DNA from: Halocatena marina
GTDB lineage: Archaea > Halobacteriota > Halobacteria > Halobacteriales > Haloarculaceae
NCBI RefSeq assembly: GCF_023276375.1
Contig: NZ_JALLPK010000001.1
Location: forward strand, 992,001 to 1,056,000
Direction of reading: 5' to 3'
DNA: 64,000 nt
Part shown: piece after piece, positions 1 through 8,760 of the stretch
Layout: every line of letters begins with the position of its first letter
How positions within the stretch are numbered: the stretch's first letter is position 1
Position numbers and translations under genes: made by a program
The notes under the pieces: generated by a model
What the model saw: the letters and a program-made list of their open reading frames with translations, nothing else
What the model was told of the DNA's origin: nothing
Databases searched by the model: none

Positions 1-2
1 GA

Positions 3-518
3 GAGCGACACTGTCACACAAATTGGGAGTACGAAATCCTCACCAGAAAGCCAACAAGGCAACTGGTCTACACGTATCGTCCTGCTGGAAGCGACTGCTG
101 GTCGATCCCACACCTCGCAACCTGCTATCTCGGTGACGGGCTGATCTGTGATGCAGAACGGCACGAGAATCAGTACGAATGGCGGTTGCTCATGTGTGAT
201 GATGCTCCTGCCACTGAACTCTACGAGGCACTCAACGAAGAACTCCGTACGGGACTGGAGCTCGAATTTCGGCAAGTTGGCGAGCCTTCTTACTGGATTG
301 ACGAAGCAATCGAGATTGCCGATCTACCTCATGAACAGCGTACTGCTGTCGAAGCTGCTGTTGAATACGGCTACTATCAGACGCCACGCAATATTTCACT
401 CACTGATCTCGCCGCAACGCTGGAGGTTCCCTTATCGACGCTCCAGTACCGACTCCAACAGGCTGAAGCGTGGATCATCCAGCGTTTCGTTACCCGGTCG
501 ACAACGGGGCGACTGTAG
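3..518 (+). CDS. HTH_10 (bacterio-opsin activator type) transcriptional regulator, 5' end missing
   Basis: The reading frame is open from base 3, so the gene begins left of the window; about 171 residues are visible. The last 55 residues form the HTH_10 domain seen at the C-terminus of haloarchaeal Bat-like regulators: a run resembling LPHEQRTAVEAAVEYGYY, then a helix-turn-helix with LTDLAATLEVPLSTLQYRL. The visible N-terminal part resembles the short sensory segment of such proteins but I cannot name a ligand. By family knowledge it binds DNA as an activator or repressor; its target is unknown. No partner gene lies within 200 bp downstream. Confidence 0.8.
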   Translation, partial: ERHCHTNWEYEILTRKPTRQLVYTYRPAGSDCWSIPHLATCYLGDGLICDAERHENQYEWRLLMCDDAPATELYEALNEELRTGLELEFRQVGEPSYWIDEAIEIADLPHEQRTAVEAAVEYGYYQTPRNISLTDLAATLEVPLSTLQYRLQQAEAWIIQRFVTRSTTGRL

Positions 519-734
519 ACGTACATATCGTAGCTGGTCTCTGGAATGTGTCTTTTTGAATGGAGTAATTCGCTCTATCTCACCAATTCAATCGGGCGTT
601 CCCCCGTCTTGTCTCTCAGGCTCCTCGTAGATGACTATTCAATTGATTGAAACTCTTATCAATAGGACAAACAGCAGATATTTTGCTAGCGAGATATCGA
701 TACCAATTCGTGGGAGTAACTAGAAGCTACCACT

Positions 735-1136
735 ATGGATAGCTCCTACCTTGATCCAGACATAGACGAAGAAACAGACGGTCTCAAAGGAACAACTTCG
801 ACGTATCCAGCCAATAATTCAGGAGACGAATCAGCTGAAGACCGGATTGACGAGCACACGACACCGCGGTGGCGTCGACTCACAGTTACACTGAGTGCGA
901 CGAGTGACGATGCACTGCCACAGATGGCAATCAGTGCAACACATCCATCGTACAGCGTGAGTGAGCTTCCAGTCGGCGAAGATGGCAGCTGTACGCTGTG
1001 GGTTCCAGAAATCGTGAACGATTTGGATTTCGTTCTCTCATTCCCCGATGCCGAACAGGACGATGTTTCGTTGACTGGTATCGCTGTTGGAAAACAGGAT
1101 ACGATCTCGATCCCGATCGTTGTTCTCTCGGGCTGA
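735..1136 (+). CDS. Hypothetical acidic protein, 133 aa
   Basis: I do not recognise a family. The N-terminal third is low-complexity and very acidic (many Asp, Glu, Ser, Thr), typical of haloarchaeal cytoplasmic proteins. The remaining 85 residues alternate hydrophobic and polar positions, as in a small beta-rich domain (RLTVTLSATSDD, CTLWVPEIVNDLDF, ISIPIVVLSG). There is no signal peptide or membrane segment. The ATG has no clear Shine-Dalgarno and may be leaderless. A long antisense frame covers it, but the acidic composition favours this strand. Confidence 0.55.
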   Translation: MDSSYLDPDIDEETDGLKGTTSTYPANNSGDESAEDRIDEHTTPRWRRLTVTLSATSDDALPQMAISATHPSYSVSELPVGEDGSCTLWVPEIVNDLDFVLSFPDAEQDDVSLTGIAVGKQDTISIPIVVLSG

Positions 1137-1320
1137 CTTCCCGAGCGCGGAACCGTCTCTCTGAACACGCCGTCAGTTGGAGAACGAGGTGTCGCGTCCA
1201 CGCACGCTCCCTCGTTTTCGCTCTCGATAAAATGAGTATCGATCTAGATACTGAACTGTCCGTACTGACGATACCGATCTGTTTGATAGCCGGTGATCGA
1301 GGCGGTGCTGCTCCAGTGTG

Positions 1321-1346
1321 AGAGAATTCAAATTTCGAATTCCTCT
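1321..1346. repeat. Inverted repeat, possible terminator hairpin
   Basis: Two GAATTC blocks (1324-1329 and 1337-1342) separated by AAATTTC, extended by AGA/TCT with one bulged C at 1343. It lies about 185 bp after the 735-1136 gene in a 361-bp gap (1137-1497) that otherwise shows nothing recognisable. No T-run follows, so terminator function is uncertain. Confidence 0.3.
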
Positions 1347-1497
1347 GTGTGATATACCCGAACGATTATTGAGATTGGTAAGTTGGTTCGATGTTCATTT
1401 GATGGCTTTTTCGAAATACGGTCACAATGTCAGTCGAAATATTATCAATCACAACCAAGATCAGAAAGGCTATAATAGATGAATTCAGACTGTCACT

Positions 1498-1833
1498 ATG
1501 GGTGTGCAGGTTCAACACGCGTTAGTCATCGGCCTTACTGTCGGATCAATCGTCGGCGTCTTGGTGTATCGCAACGCAATCGATCGGACCCTCACTCGTC
1601 CTTTTGGCCGGTCGTTCGCAACTGGGATGGCTTCTTGTGTTGGAATTGTCATCTCACTACAGTTGGGTGATCAGGTCGTTAATATCCTCTACGTCGGAGA
1701 CTCTGTCACCATCATATCCCCATGGGAAATTGCCTCAATAAAAGTCTTTGTCACTTTTTCAATTCTTGCACTGGTTTTCTTCAGTTATCATCTCTGCACT
1801 CGTGTTGGACCACTATCATCACAGGCAGGATAA
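1498..1833 (+). CDS. Small integral membrane protein, 111 aa
   Basis: The protein has three hydrophobic segments at roughly residues 5-24, 40-60 and 78-99, with Arg-containing loops, so it should sit in the cytoplasmic membrane. I recognise no domain. The ATG follows an AT-rich stretch containing CTATAATAG about 25 bp upstream, compatible with a leaderless transcript. A short lipoprotein gene follows 169 bp downstream on the same strand, but no functional link is visible. Confidence 0.6.
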   Translation: MGVQVQHALVIGLTVGSIVGVLVYRNAIDRTLTRPFGRSFATGMASCVGIVISLQLGDQVVNILYVGDSVTIISPWEIASIKVFVTFSILALVFFSYHLCTRVGPLSSQAG

Positions 1834-2002
1834 CTCTCGAATAATTAACGAGTATTGCCGAATTCGGTAGTCAGTACGGTCCGTAGTGGATCGTCGAATA
1901 CTGGCATCCACAAAGCGAACACAACGAAATTGAGCGAGAGTTGAGACCAATACTAGAGAGAATTCCCAAAATCAACATCTATGCCCACATCCAGTGAGAA
2001 AT

Positions 2003-2281
2003 ATGACACGCGTCGGTGACAGAGGACGGCGGACGTTCATGACCACGGCTGTAGCTCTCGCAGTCGGTGTGCTTGCAGGATGTACGAGTCCCGGTGGCGG
2101 AGATAGTAGTGAAGAAACGACCATGATGGACGACGATTCGATGGATGACGATTCCACAAAAACGGATTCGATGGGGAATGAGTCAATGACGGACGACGAG
2201 ATGATGAACGAGACTGATTCGATGGGGAACGAGTCACTGACGGATGATGAGATGATGAACGAGACAGAATCAGAACAGTAA
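2003..2281 (+). CDS. Tat-type lipoprotein with Met/Asp-rich tandem repeats, 92 aa
   Basis: Starting at ATG 2003 (a GTG at 1994 would add three residues), the protein shows a twin-arginine signal (GRRTFM), a hydrophobic core and the lipobox LAGC with the modified Cys at residue 26. The mature part is only about 66 residues and consists almost wholly of Asp, Glu, Met, Ser, Thr and Asn, including two near-identical 17-residue units. It should be anchored outside the cell membrane. The function is unknown; acidic Met-rich tails can bind metals such as copper, which is only a guess here. Confidence 0.7.
   Translation: MTRVGDRGRRTFMTTAVALAVGVLAGCTSPGGGDSSEETTMMDDDSMDDDSTKTDSMGNESMTDDEMMNETDSMGNESLTDDEMMNETESEQ
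2165..2266 (+). repeat. Two tandem 51-bp units inside the lipoprotein gene
   Basis: Units 2165-2215 and 2216-2266 differ at a few positions and each encodes a 17-residue unit of the form DSMGNES-M/L-TDDEMMNET. The unit length is a multiple of three, so copy-number change would keep the frame. Confidence 0.85.
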
Positions 2282-2524
2282 GCGGAAGCGGAAGTCTCTC
2301 GGAACGTCCGGAAACGTGCTCCGCGAGTATTCGCTGAGACGACAGTATCCCGATCGTAGGAGCAAGAATGGGAGAATACACTTACTGATCCGTATTCATT
2401 CCGTGGGGCACGGTAGTGTTGATGGTTGCCTTCAGTTATACGAATCTACAACGGAGGAGCCTCCGACTGATTGCTGATGGTCAGAAAACGGAATGGCTTC
2501 TACCACACAATCACAACGCCGGGT

Positions 2525-3616
2525 CTACCACTGAGGGACGCGTGTTTCCGTCACAGGAGACCGCATTTCCCGCAGCGCCTCGATCCGCGCTTCGGCGATT
2601 TCATCGGCGATTTCGCCAGTCGGTCGATCCTCTGTCCGCGAACGACGGCCGATCGTGAGCATTCGATCGTAGATTCGATTAACCATCTCCCGAGCACGCT
2701 CGTGATTGTACCCACCTGTTCGGAGTAGGTCTGTGTCGTCGATCGTTCGTCCTGCGTTGGCGAGATAGTCGGGGGCGTACAGGATTCCACGATTGTGAAG
2801 TTTCGAACCGTGGCGCTTCTCGTCCTCCAGCTGGTTGTTTGCTGCCCCACAAATGATATCACACTGTAATCTTGGAATCGTCTCATCGTTCAAAACGAAT
2901 CCCAGTGCTGAGGGCGCGAAAATATCACAATCGACGTCGTAGACGTTCTTGGGAGTAACCGTGTTGACTCCGTAGTGATCAACGAGTCGATCGATTGATG
3001 CCGTATCAGGATCGGCGACTGTGACGTCGGCACCCTCATCATTGAGGTATCGGACGATACTGGTGCCCATCTCTCCGACACCCTGTACGACAACGTGCAG
3101 ATCACCGAGTGATCGATCATCGTACACGAGATCAGAACACGCCTCCATCGCTCTGATCACCCCGAGGCCGCCGCCATGATATCCCGACGGATGATCGAAT
3201 TGTTCGGGCAAGCCAACGACGTAGTCGGTTTCCATACCAATCCAGCGAAGCTCCCGAACGTCTGTTCCGATATCCCCGCCAGTGACGAACCGTCCATCGA
3301 AGCTATCAACTATTCGACCGTACGATCGATAGAGCTCTTCCGAATGCTCGTCTTCGTCGATCCAGATGATTGCCTTCGCCCCGCCCATGTTCACACCTGC
3401 GAGGGCGTATTTGTAGGTCATCGCCCGCGAGAGCCTGAGTACGTCCTCGATGGCGTCGGCCTCGGATTCGAACGCGTATCTGCGGGTCCCGCCACCGGCA
3501 GGACCGAGTGTTGTATCATGAATTCCAACAAACCCCTTGAGTCCGGTCGCCTCGTCACGAAACGCCTTGAGTTCTGTGTGGCCGTTGTTCGCCATTCGAT
3601 CGAGCAAGTCAGTCAC
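2525..3616 (-). CDS. Glu/Leu/Phe/Val dehydrogenase family protein (leucine dehydrogenase-like)
   Basis: The 363-residue protein matches the amino-acid dehydrogenase family that deaminates branched-chain or aromatic amino acids to 2-oxo acids with NAD(P). Near the N-terminus it has the dimer/substrate region GIHDTTLGPAGGGTRRY, the catalytic-lysine region MTYKYALAGVNMGGAK (about residues 66-81), GGDIGTD, and a Rossmann segment VVQGVGEMGTSIVRYL around residue 176. Length fits leucine/phenylalanine dehydrogenases (350-370 aa). The start chosen is GTG at 3616, because the preceding residues LLDRM match the N-terminus of leucine dehydrogenases; ATG at 3595 is an alternative. It stands alone, convergent with no neighbour. 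Confidence 0.85.
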   Translation of the reverse strand: MTDLLDRMANNGHTELKAFRDEATGLKGFVGIHDTTLGPAGGGTRRYAFESEADAIEDVLRLSRAMTYKYALAGVNMGGAKAIIWIDEDEHSEELYRSYGRIVDSFDGRFVTGGDIGTDVRELRWIGMETDYVVGLPEQFDHPSGYHGGGLGVIRAMEACSDLVYDDRSLGDLHVVVQGVGEMGTSIVRYLNDEGADVTVADPDTASIDRLVDHYGVNTVTPKNVYDVDCDIFAPSALGFVLNDETIPRLQCDIICGAANNQLEDEKRHGSKLHNRGILYAPDYLANAGRTIDDTDLLRTGGYNHERAREMVNRIYDRMLTIGRRSRTEDRPTGEIADEIAEARIEALREMRSPVTETRVPQW

Positions 3617-3880
3617 GACGTGGTGCTTGCTGGCAATGCACTTATAGATTCGGCACTGACTGAGTTACTGTCCGAGTCAGTTGCAATCGCTGCCCAGGAA
3701 GCGTTGCGAAACTGAATGGCTCTGTAAAATGCGACTCGCTGTGAAGATTCCGTTGGCTGGAAACCAAGAAAGAGTGAAGCTGTGAGTCGTTTGCTAGCAA
3801 CGAGGGGTGGACAGTGATGACAGAATGAATGTTTCCTCCAGAATGACTCTTATTATTCGTGCGTGTTGTTCCTTCAAACG

Positions 3881-4576
3881 ATGGCTGAATTGGTAGACAC
3901 CGTTCTTTTTGATATCGATGATACGCTCTGTGAGTACCGCCGTTCGGGAGCGGAACTGCTCGCACTCGCATTCGATCGCGAGGGAATAGAGCCGTTTTTC
4001 GAGGTTGATGAGTACTACGCTCAATACGATACGTTCATCGAGACAACCGATTCCGTCGAGGTTCTCCGTGCTGAGTGCTTTGCTGGCATTGCCGAGGAAC
4101 ACGGTCGTGATCCTGAACTCGGTCGCGCTGTTGCCAGCGCCTACGCCACCGAACGTAATCACCGAAACGTTCGTCCGTTGCCAGGATCGCGCGAGGCGGT
4201 CACATCTCTGTCTCACGATCACCGATTGGGTGTCGTGACGAACGGACCCCCCGACACGCAAGCTAAGAAACTCGACGAAATCGGGGTCGCGGATGCGTTC
4301 GAAGTCGTGATCCACGCGGGATACGATGCGCCTGCAAAGCCCGATCCCGAACCATTCCATCGGGCGCTCTCAGCGCTCGATGCCACGCCAGACTCGACTG
4401 TTCACGTCGGTAACTCACTCGCTTCGGACGTGGCCGGTGCGCAGGCAGCCGGACTCAAAGCGGTGTGGCTCTCGAACGGTACCGATCTGTGTGTTGATTC
4501 TGATTGTGTTCCTGAATACACTCTCGACTCCCTTTCGGATCTTACCGAACACCCGTGGAACCCGAGCGTAGAATAA
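3881..4576 (+). CDS. HAD superfamily hydrolase
   Basis: The 231-residue protein carries the four HAD motifs: motif I VLFDIDDTLCEY with the nucleophile and general-acid Asp near residue 10-12, motif II VVTNGP, motif III Lys in PAKPDPEPF, and motif IV GNSLASDVAGAQ. It resembles haloarchaeal phosphoglycolate-phosphatase-like and haloacid dehalogenase-like enzymes; the true phosphoester substrate cannot be read from sequence. ATG 3881 is preferred over an upstream in-frame start at 3863 because it sits just before motif I as in homologues. Confidence 0.85.
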   Translation: MAELVDTVLFDIDDTLCEYRRSGAELLALAFDREGIEPFFEVDEYYAQYDTFIETTDSVEVLRAECFAGIAEEHGRDPELGRAVASAYATERNHRNVRPLPGSREAVTSLSHDHRLGVVTNGPPDTQAKKLDEIGVADAFEVVIHAGYDAPAKPDPEPFHRALSALDATPDSTVHVGNSLASDVAGAQAAGLKAVWLSNGTDLCVDSDCVPEYTLDSLSDLTEHPWNPSVE

Positions 4577-4638
4577 TATAGTAACTATTGTATCAATCTA
4601 TAGGTCTGAATAAGCATCTATGGATAGACACATCACCG

Positions 4639-4776
4639 AGGGCTGGGATGTCTCGCTCTCACAGCAGTACCATGGCAGTGGGATTGAGCCAGCCCTGCGG
4701 CGAGTGGCCCACCAGAGCGTTTGGAAGGTGACTAGTATCACCAACTCCGTTCACTCTGACAGGCCACGGTACTGCT
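4639..4776 (+). ncRNA. Candidate structured RNA or mobile-element remnant
   Basis: Within AT-rich DNA this GC-richer patch has dense self-complementarity. AGGGCTGG (4639-4646) pairs perfectly with CCAGCCCT (4689-4696). AGCAGTACCATGG (4663-4675) pairs with 4764-4776 with one mismatch. GTGGCC (4704-4709) pairs with GGCCAC (4762-4767), and GGTGA (4727-4731) with TCACC (4738-4742). The second and third helices compete, and the first two would form a pseudoknot, so two alternative folds exist. Strand is unproven. I recognise no known RNA family (no RNase P or SRP core motifs). Confidence 0.35.
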
Positions 4777-4937
4777 AATGGACAGCTATCGTAAAATTGT
4801 ATGGGATCGTCAAACATCGATGTGAACGGTTCACTCACCGAATGGTGGGTGGTTTTGTATAGTAATCATTACATGATGTTAGTTGACTATTAGTCCGTTT
4901 CGATGTCGTATCCGCTGTGCTGTGGGATAGTATCTAT

Positions 4938-4979
4938 GTACGAATAAATTAGATCCTGCTATCTAATCTCTGTACGTAC
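4938..4979. repeat. Inverted repeat upstream of the deacetylase
   Basis: ATTAGAT (4948-4954) and ATCTAAT (4961-4967) are perfect arms around a 6-base loop, flanked by outer arms GTACG (4938-4942) and CGTAC (4975-4979). It may be a hairpin or regulator site; no T-run supports termination. Confidence 0.35.
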
Positions 4980-5154
4980 CACTGCACGTCAGATAGATCT
5001 TGTAATACCATTCTCACAACTGCAGGTTGTATCTACGAACTAAAAATTGCAGAATTTAATATCCTTGGTCAGGAAATATAATTTGAATAGTAATAAATGA
5101 TTCGTATCATGCGCAAAACGTATATCGGATTCTATTTGGAGATTATAACAACGC

Positions 5155-6444
5155 ATGAAGGAACAATCAACACGTCGAAAATTTCTCACAGCGATAGGAG
5201 TCACAGGAATATCCCCGCTTGCCGGTTGTTCGAGCATCCCCGGGCTAGGAAATGCACCGATGAACTCCCAGATGAATGGTAGTGGAACGACGTCGCCAGA
5301 TATAGATGGGAAAAACGGGACCAAGAACGCTACGAATGAACCGTATTCCCGGGGGACAGTGGTTGATGATTTTGAAGGTGATGTCGACTCCCGGTGGGGA
5401 ATTAACGACGGCAAGTACAAAACGACGACACACGATGTGTTTCAAGGAACGCAGTCGCTCGTCGTCGAGCCCGGGACGTCAGCGAAACAACCCGTTGCCA
5501 AGATTTTCAAGTCGTTCTATCCAGATACACTGGATCTCAGCAAACACGATCTCTCGCTCGCGGTGAAGGTGAACAAGCCCGAGGATATCAAGATCTCTGC
5601 AGAGATCATCGCCCCTGCGAAAAGTTCCATGCTCACGTCGACCCGCTATATTCCCCTTGAACTGGACGGATGGGTTCGCTTCGATCTTGGATACACCGGT
5701 AAGACGGGCGAGCCGACCATGGACAGTGTCTCTGAGATTCGTCTTCAGATTGGACCAATTGACAATCAATTTCAGGTACTAATCGATGATCTCCGTAAAA
5801 TCCCAAAGGCCACGAAGGGCAAAGTGATGTTCCAGTTCGACGATGGTCACATTACTGCCTACGAAGAGGCCTACCCGATTCTAGACGAGAAAGGATGGCC
5901 CGGTTCGATTGCAGTCGTTCCTGATGCCGTCAACGGTAACGATCGTGTGACTGATCAAATGATGCAAGAGATGGGTAACGAAGGCTGGGATATGATCGGT
6001 CACGCGAGTGAACTGCTTCCGAAGCGTTCGGAGCCAAAACAGCGTCGAATTCTCCAGCAAGCACAGCAGTATCTCAGCGTGAAGGGATTCAAAAATGGGG
6101 CACGCCATTTTGTTGCTCCATACAGCCGCGTAAATCAAACGACGCTCAATCTCATTGATGAAATCTTCGAGACGGGCTATCTGTTCGGTGGATGTCCCAA
6201 CAACGCACAGCACCCGAGCAATCCGAGCTTCATTTCCCGTGTTCAGGGTTCTGATGTTCAGGGAGCTCAACATGTCCTCGACGTTGCCGACGAACTCAAT
6301 CAATTGGTCGTTATCTCCTATCACGTTCTCGGTAGTGGTGACGATGCGATTCCAACGAGCGCACTCGAACAGATCGTTGATCACGTCGAAAAGAAAGATA
6401 TGGACATTATCACGCCTTCACAACTCATCGATGGGAGCGAATGA
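5155..6444 (+). CDS. Exported polysaccharide deacetylase family lipoprotein
   Basis: The N-terminus TRRKFLTAIGV is a Tat signal, followed by a lipobox LAGC around residue 23-26, so the mature protein is expected outside the cell, lipid-anchored. Residues about 30-65 are a Ser/Thr/Asn/Gly linker. Residues 65-215 (VVDDFEGDVDSRWG ... QVLIDDLRKI) look like a carbohydrate-binding jelly-roll module. From residue 220 a NodB-like domain starts with FQFDDGHITAYEEAYPIL, where FDDG supplies the metal-binding Asp pair; GHASE and FVAPYSR are plausible later motifs. Such enzymes remove N- or O-acetyl groups from polysaccharides. It is a single gene with no glycan genes beside it. Confidence 0.8.
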   Translation: MKEQSTRRKFLTAIGVTGISPLAGCSSIPGLGNAPMNSQMNGSGTTSPDIDGKNGTKNATNEPYSRGTVVDDFEGDVDSRWGINDGKYKTTTHDVFQGTQSLVVEPGTSAKQPVAKIFKSFYPDTLDLSKHDLSLAVKVNKPEDIKISAEIIAPAKSSMLTSTRYIPLELDGWVRFDLGYTGKTGEPTMDSVSEIRLQIGPIDNQFQVLIDDLRKIPKATKGKVMFQFDDGHITAYEEAYPILDEKGWPGSIAVVPDAVNGNDRVTDQMMQEMGNEGWDMIGHASELLPKRSEPKQRRILQQAQQYLSVKGFKNGARHFVAPYSRVNQTTLNLIDEIFETGYLFGGCPNNAQHPSNPSFISRVQGSDVQGAQHVLDVADELNQLVVISYHVLGSGDDAIPTSALEQIVDHVEKKDMDIITPSQLIDGSE

Positions 6445-6619
6445 GAGGGAAGATCGGCCTTATCAAACACCTGTTAGTTTGACATTCTCCCGCTGGGACA
6501 GCCATCGAATAGATGGACGAATCGTTCGGACACACGGGGACGAACGTTGAGCAAGCCTTCACAGCAGAAATCGGAGTGTGAACTCAGAAACGTCTCACTT
6601 GGTTTGTCTCCCCACTCGG

Positions 6620-7348
6620 TCACGATTCGGAGCTCGACGCTCGGATACACAAGAATGTCGGTTGTTTCATTCGTTTCTCGTAAGACTCTGGCTTTCTATC
6701 TTTGAATGTCTCTTTTGGTCTCGGCTCAACTAGTTCATCCAGTCGGAATCCAGTTTCGATGAGTGGATTGATGACATCAGCAAATGGCCGACGGTAGAAC
6801 GGAACATCGATTTCTTCACCAGAGGCAGACCACGTCATACGTTTTTGTTCAGTTTCGAAGTAGTTCTCTGCCTCGAACGCGATATACTCATCAACCGGAT
6901 GGTGTGCCGAAAATACGAGGAATCCACCCGGTTGGAGGATGCGAGCAAACTCTGTGAAAGCCTGTCGCCAATCTTCAACGTAATGAAGAGAGAGGCCACA
7001 AATGATACCATCGAACTCACTGTCGGCTGCGAACTCGAGCGGCTCTGTGATATCGGCTCTCCGAACTTCTGCTCGGTCGCCGATTCGTCGTTTCGCCTGT
7101 TCGAGCATCTTGATACTCTTATCAGCGGCGAGAACATCTGCTTCCCTCTCAATCAACCACTCTGCGTACCGGCCACATCCACAACCTGCATCAAGGACTC
7201 GTTTTCTCGCTGGATTTGGAATGAGTTCTGTCATTGCAGGAAATTCCAAGTCTGCGCAGTACGGGTCCTCTTCTTGCGTCTGGTACGTCTGCGCCAATTT
7301 GTTGTATGCGTTTTCGACGGTAGGGCTCTCATCAGGCGGCATGAACAC
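6620..7348 (-). CDS. Class I SAM-dependent methyltransferase
   Basis: The 242-residue protein has the Rossmann methyltransferase pattern: motif I VLDAGCGCGRYAEWL (about residues 51-65), acidic residue ending strand 2 in VLAADKS, motif II around RRADITEPL, then GIICGLSLHYVEDW and the motif LQPGGFLVFSAHHP. It belongs to the UbiE/Coq5-like group of small-molecule methyltransferases, but the acceptor is unknown. A downstream ATG six bases into the frame is an alternative start. No co-directional neighbour is close. Confidence 0.8.
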   Translation of the reverse strand: MFMPPDESPTVENAYNKLAQTYQTQEEDPYCADLEFPAMTELIPNPARKRVLDAGCGCGRYAEWLIEREADVLAADKSIKMLEQAKRRIGDRAEVRRADITEPLEFAADSEFDGIICGLSLHYVEDWRQAFTEFARILQPGGFLVFSAHHPVDEYIAFEAENYFETEQKRMTWSASGEEIDVPFYRRPFADVINPLIETGFRLDELVEPRPKETFKDRKPESYEKRMKQPTFLCIRASSSES

Positions 7349-7869
7349 GATCGTGTGTCACTCTTCGAATTAATCGTTGTGATTCCGATTTTGAGCCATT
7401 ATTCATTCGTTACTGTTATTGGAAAACAGCTATGTTGAATCAGACGGAATGAATGAGACCACCGCTGTGTCTTCTGATTAGTGTGATCGGGCACGGTTGT
7501 GAGTGAAACAGAAAAGGGACCATTTCGTCGGAATTCCGTGTGATGAACACTGGCGAAATTTCATATTGCGCTTTCTGGTTATTCGCACGTACAAACCAAC
7601 GATGACATTAGTCATACCTCGTGTCGTGTCTATCTTCGATTGTGTCCAGATATCGTACTGTCTCCCTCCTGTGGCCGTGCTTTACCACTTTCTCAGCCAG
7701 AGATCACACACAGAAATGAGCCCCTATCGTCGATTGTCAACATCTACTCCCTGTTTCACTGTATTTGACCACTATATCCTATTAAAAAGGAGTGTTCTAG
7801 GATCTAGTAGCCCTATACAACAACTTATAGGAAAATTTTATCCAATCTACTGTACATTCGTTAATCGTA
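7349..7869. other. 521-bp intergenic region, no gene called
   Basis: AT-rich DNA between the divergent methyltransferase and zinc-finger genes. A plus-strand frame (7503-7955) is long but has non-haloarchaeal composition (rich in Cys, Tyr, Phe, Arg, few acids) and overlaps the zinc-finger gene in another frame. CTATTAAAAAGG near 7779-7790 resembles a TATA element. Nothing else was seen. Confidence 0.5.
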
Positions 7870-8001
7870 ATGTCTGTGAATACCAACCAAGATCGATCGG
7901 CCAGTGTTGTACTGTGTCAGTCCTGCCAGGAAGGAACGTTCTTCTGGGACGCTGAAACTGAGATGAGCCGTTGTTTCGCCTGTGGAAACAAGCATCCATA
8001 A
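7870..8001 (+). CDS. Zinc-finger micro-protein, 43 aa
   Basis: This short frame encodes 43 residues with two Cys pairs, CQSC (16-19) and CFAC (35-38), separated by 15 residues, plus a C-terminal GNKHP. It matches the pattern of small haloarchaeal double CxxC zinc-finger proteins, which often act as small regulators of metabolism or motility; that role is from family knowledge, not shown here. The composition is typical (QDRSAS, DAETEMS). Two further short genes follow on the same strand (8105 and 8404), possibly a micro-protein cluster. Confidence 0.75.
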   Translation: MSVNTNQDRSASVVLCQSCQEGTFFWDAETEMSRCFACGNKHP

Positions 8002-8104
8002 CCACTACCAAAATGTCAGGTTATACAATAAATGGCGATTCAAGAATGTCAATCAGTTATTCCTCAACTCATATCGGCGAGATGTACAGTCCGGAGGGCA
8101 GTTC

Positions 8105-8344
8105 ATGAGCACATCAGAATGTCCACCACTGAATGAAGAGGAGTGGACTCTCGTCCAAGACTTTAACAAAGACAAGCACGGCGTTGGTCGATCAAAATTC
8201 GAGGCAAAGGCAGTTACAGACGTCTCGAAACAGTACATCGATGATGAGATCGTCATCGTCAAAAAAACGGCACCGATGGGTGGAGAACGCACATACATCC
8301 TCCCACAACGGGTAATCAAGGAAACAGCCCGCCGACTTCGATAG
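8105..8344 (+). CDS. Conserved-looking small hypothetical protein, 79 aa
   Basis: I choose ATG 8105 (MSTSECPPLNEEEW); the frame extends upstream to 7982 but that part is basic and overlaps the zinc-finger gene. The protein has a highly charged central helix (VQDFNKDKHGVGRSKFEAKAV) and a C-terminal segment with a probable strand-turn-strand and RVIKETARRLR helix. No family is recognised. It lies 103 bp after the zinc-finger gene and 59 bp before the next gene on the same strand. Confidence 0.6.
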   Translation: MSTSECPPLNEEEWTLVQDFNKDKHGVGRSKFEAKAVTDVSKQYIDDEIVIVKKTAPMGGERTYILPQRVIKETARRLR

Positions 8345-8403
8345 ATTGTGTATGATCCGTACAACGCTACTATCGATAGTCCGCCATTGGGGTGTAATTA
8401 CAC

Positions 8404-8685
8404 ATGAGCAAAACGTCTGGAATACAAAAAATAACCGTTAGCGAACACGCACTCGAACGCTGGTTTCAACGATCAGCCACACCTGGGAGCGATCCAGCGC
8501 TTGCTTGGGACGACGCAATAGAGATCTACGGTCACTGTCTTGAAGGTGATGAGGTTCGCTATCACGCTCTCAGCGAAACTGTTCTTATCCGCAAAACTGA
8601 TACTCTCGTCACTGTCATCGCTGTGACAGACGCAAAGTGGACTGTTCGTATTGCTGTCTCTCATCTAGATGAGATGGCTATGTGA
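8404..8685 (+). CDS. Small hypothetical protein with HALERWFQR segment, 93 aa
   Basis: The N-terminal KITVSEHALERWFQR followed by a compact beta-rich segment (RYHALSETVLIRKTDTLVTVIAV) recalls small DUF4258/RelE-like folds in which a His and Arg near the N-terminus and several antiparallel strands are kept. The resemblance is weak, so toxin-like activity should not be assumed. It lies 59 bp after the 8105 gene on the same strand and may be co-transcribed with it. Confidence 0.55.
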   Translation: MSKTSGIQKITVSEHALERWFQRSATPGSDPALAWDDAIEIYGHCLEGDEVRYHALSETVLIRKTDTLVTVIAVTDAKWTVRIAVSHLDEMAM

Positions 8686-8760
8686 CTTGATTTTAAGTTT
8701 AACTTTCTCTTCGACAATAGTTCGTGAGAACACCCACTGAGCAGGCTAGTCAAGTATCGA

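Larger units (their letters stand above)
4577..5154. other. 578-bp intergenic stretch with two structured segments
   Basis: AT-rich DNA between the HAD gene and the deacetylase. It contains a GC-richer structured patch at 4639-4776 and an inverted repeat at 4938-4979, both listed separately. A 52-codon open frame (4620-4778, plus strand) overlaps the structured patch; its composition is neither acidic nor like any family I know, so I do not call it a gene. Confidence 0.5.

Noticed and set aside
4620-4778. 52-codon frame over the structured patch
   Set aside because: No acidic bias or family; the self-complementarity of the DNA explains the sequence better. Kept only as a note in the gap entry.
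7503-7955. 150-codon open frame on the plus strand
   Set aside because: Rich in Cys, Phe, Tyr and Arg with few acidic residues, unlike haloarchaeal proteins; it overlaps the convincing zinc-finger gene in another frame.
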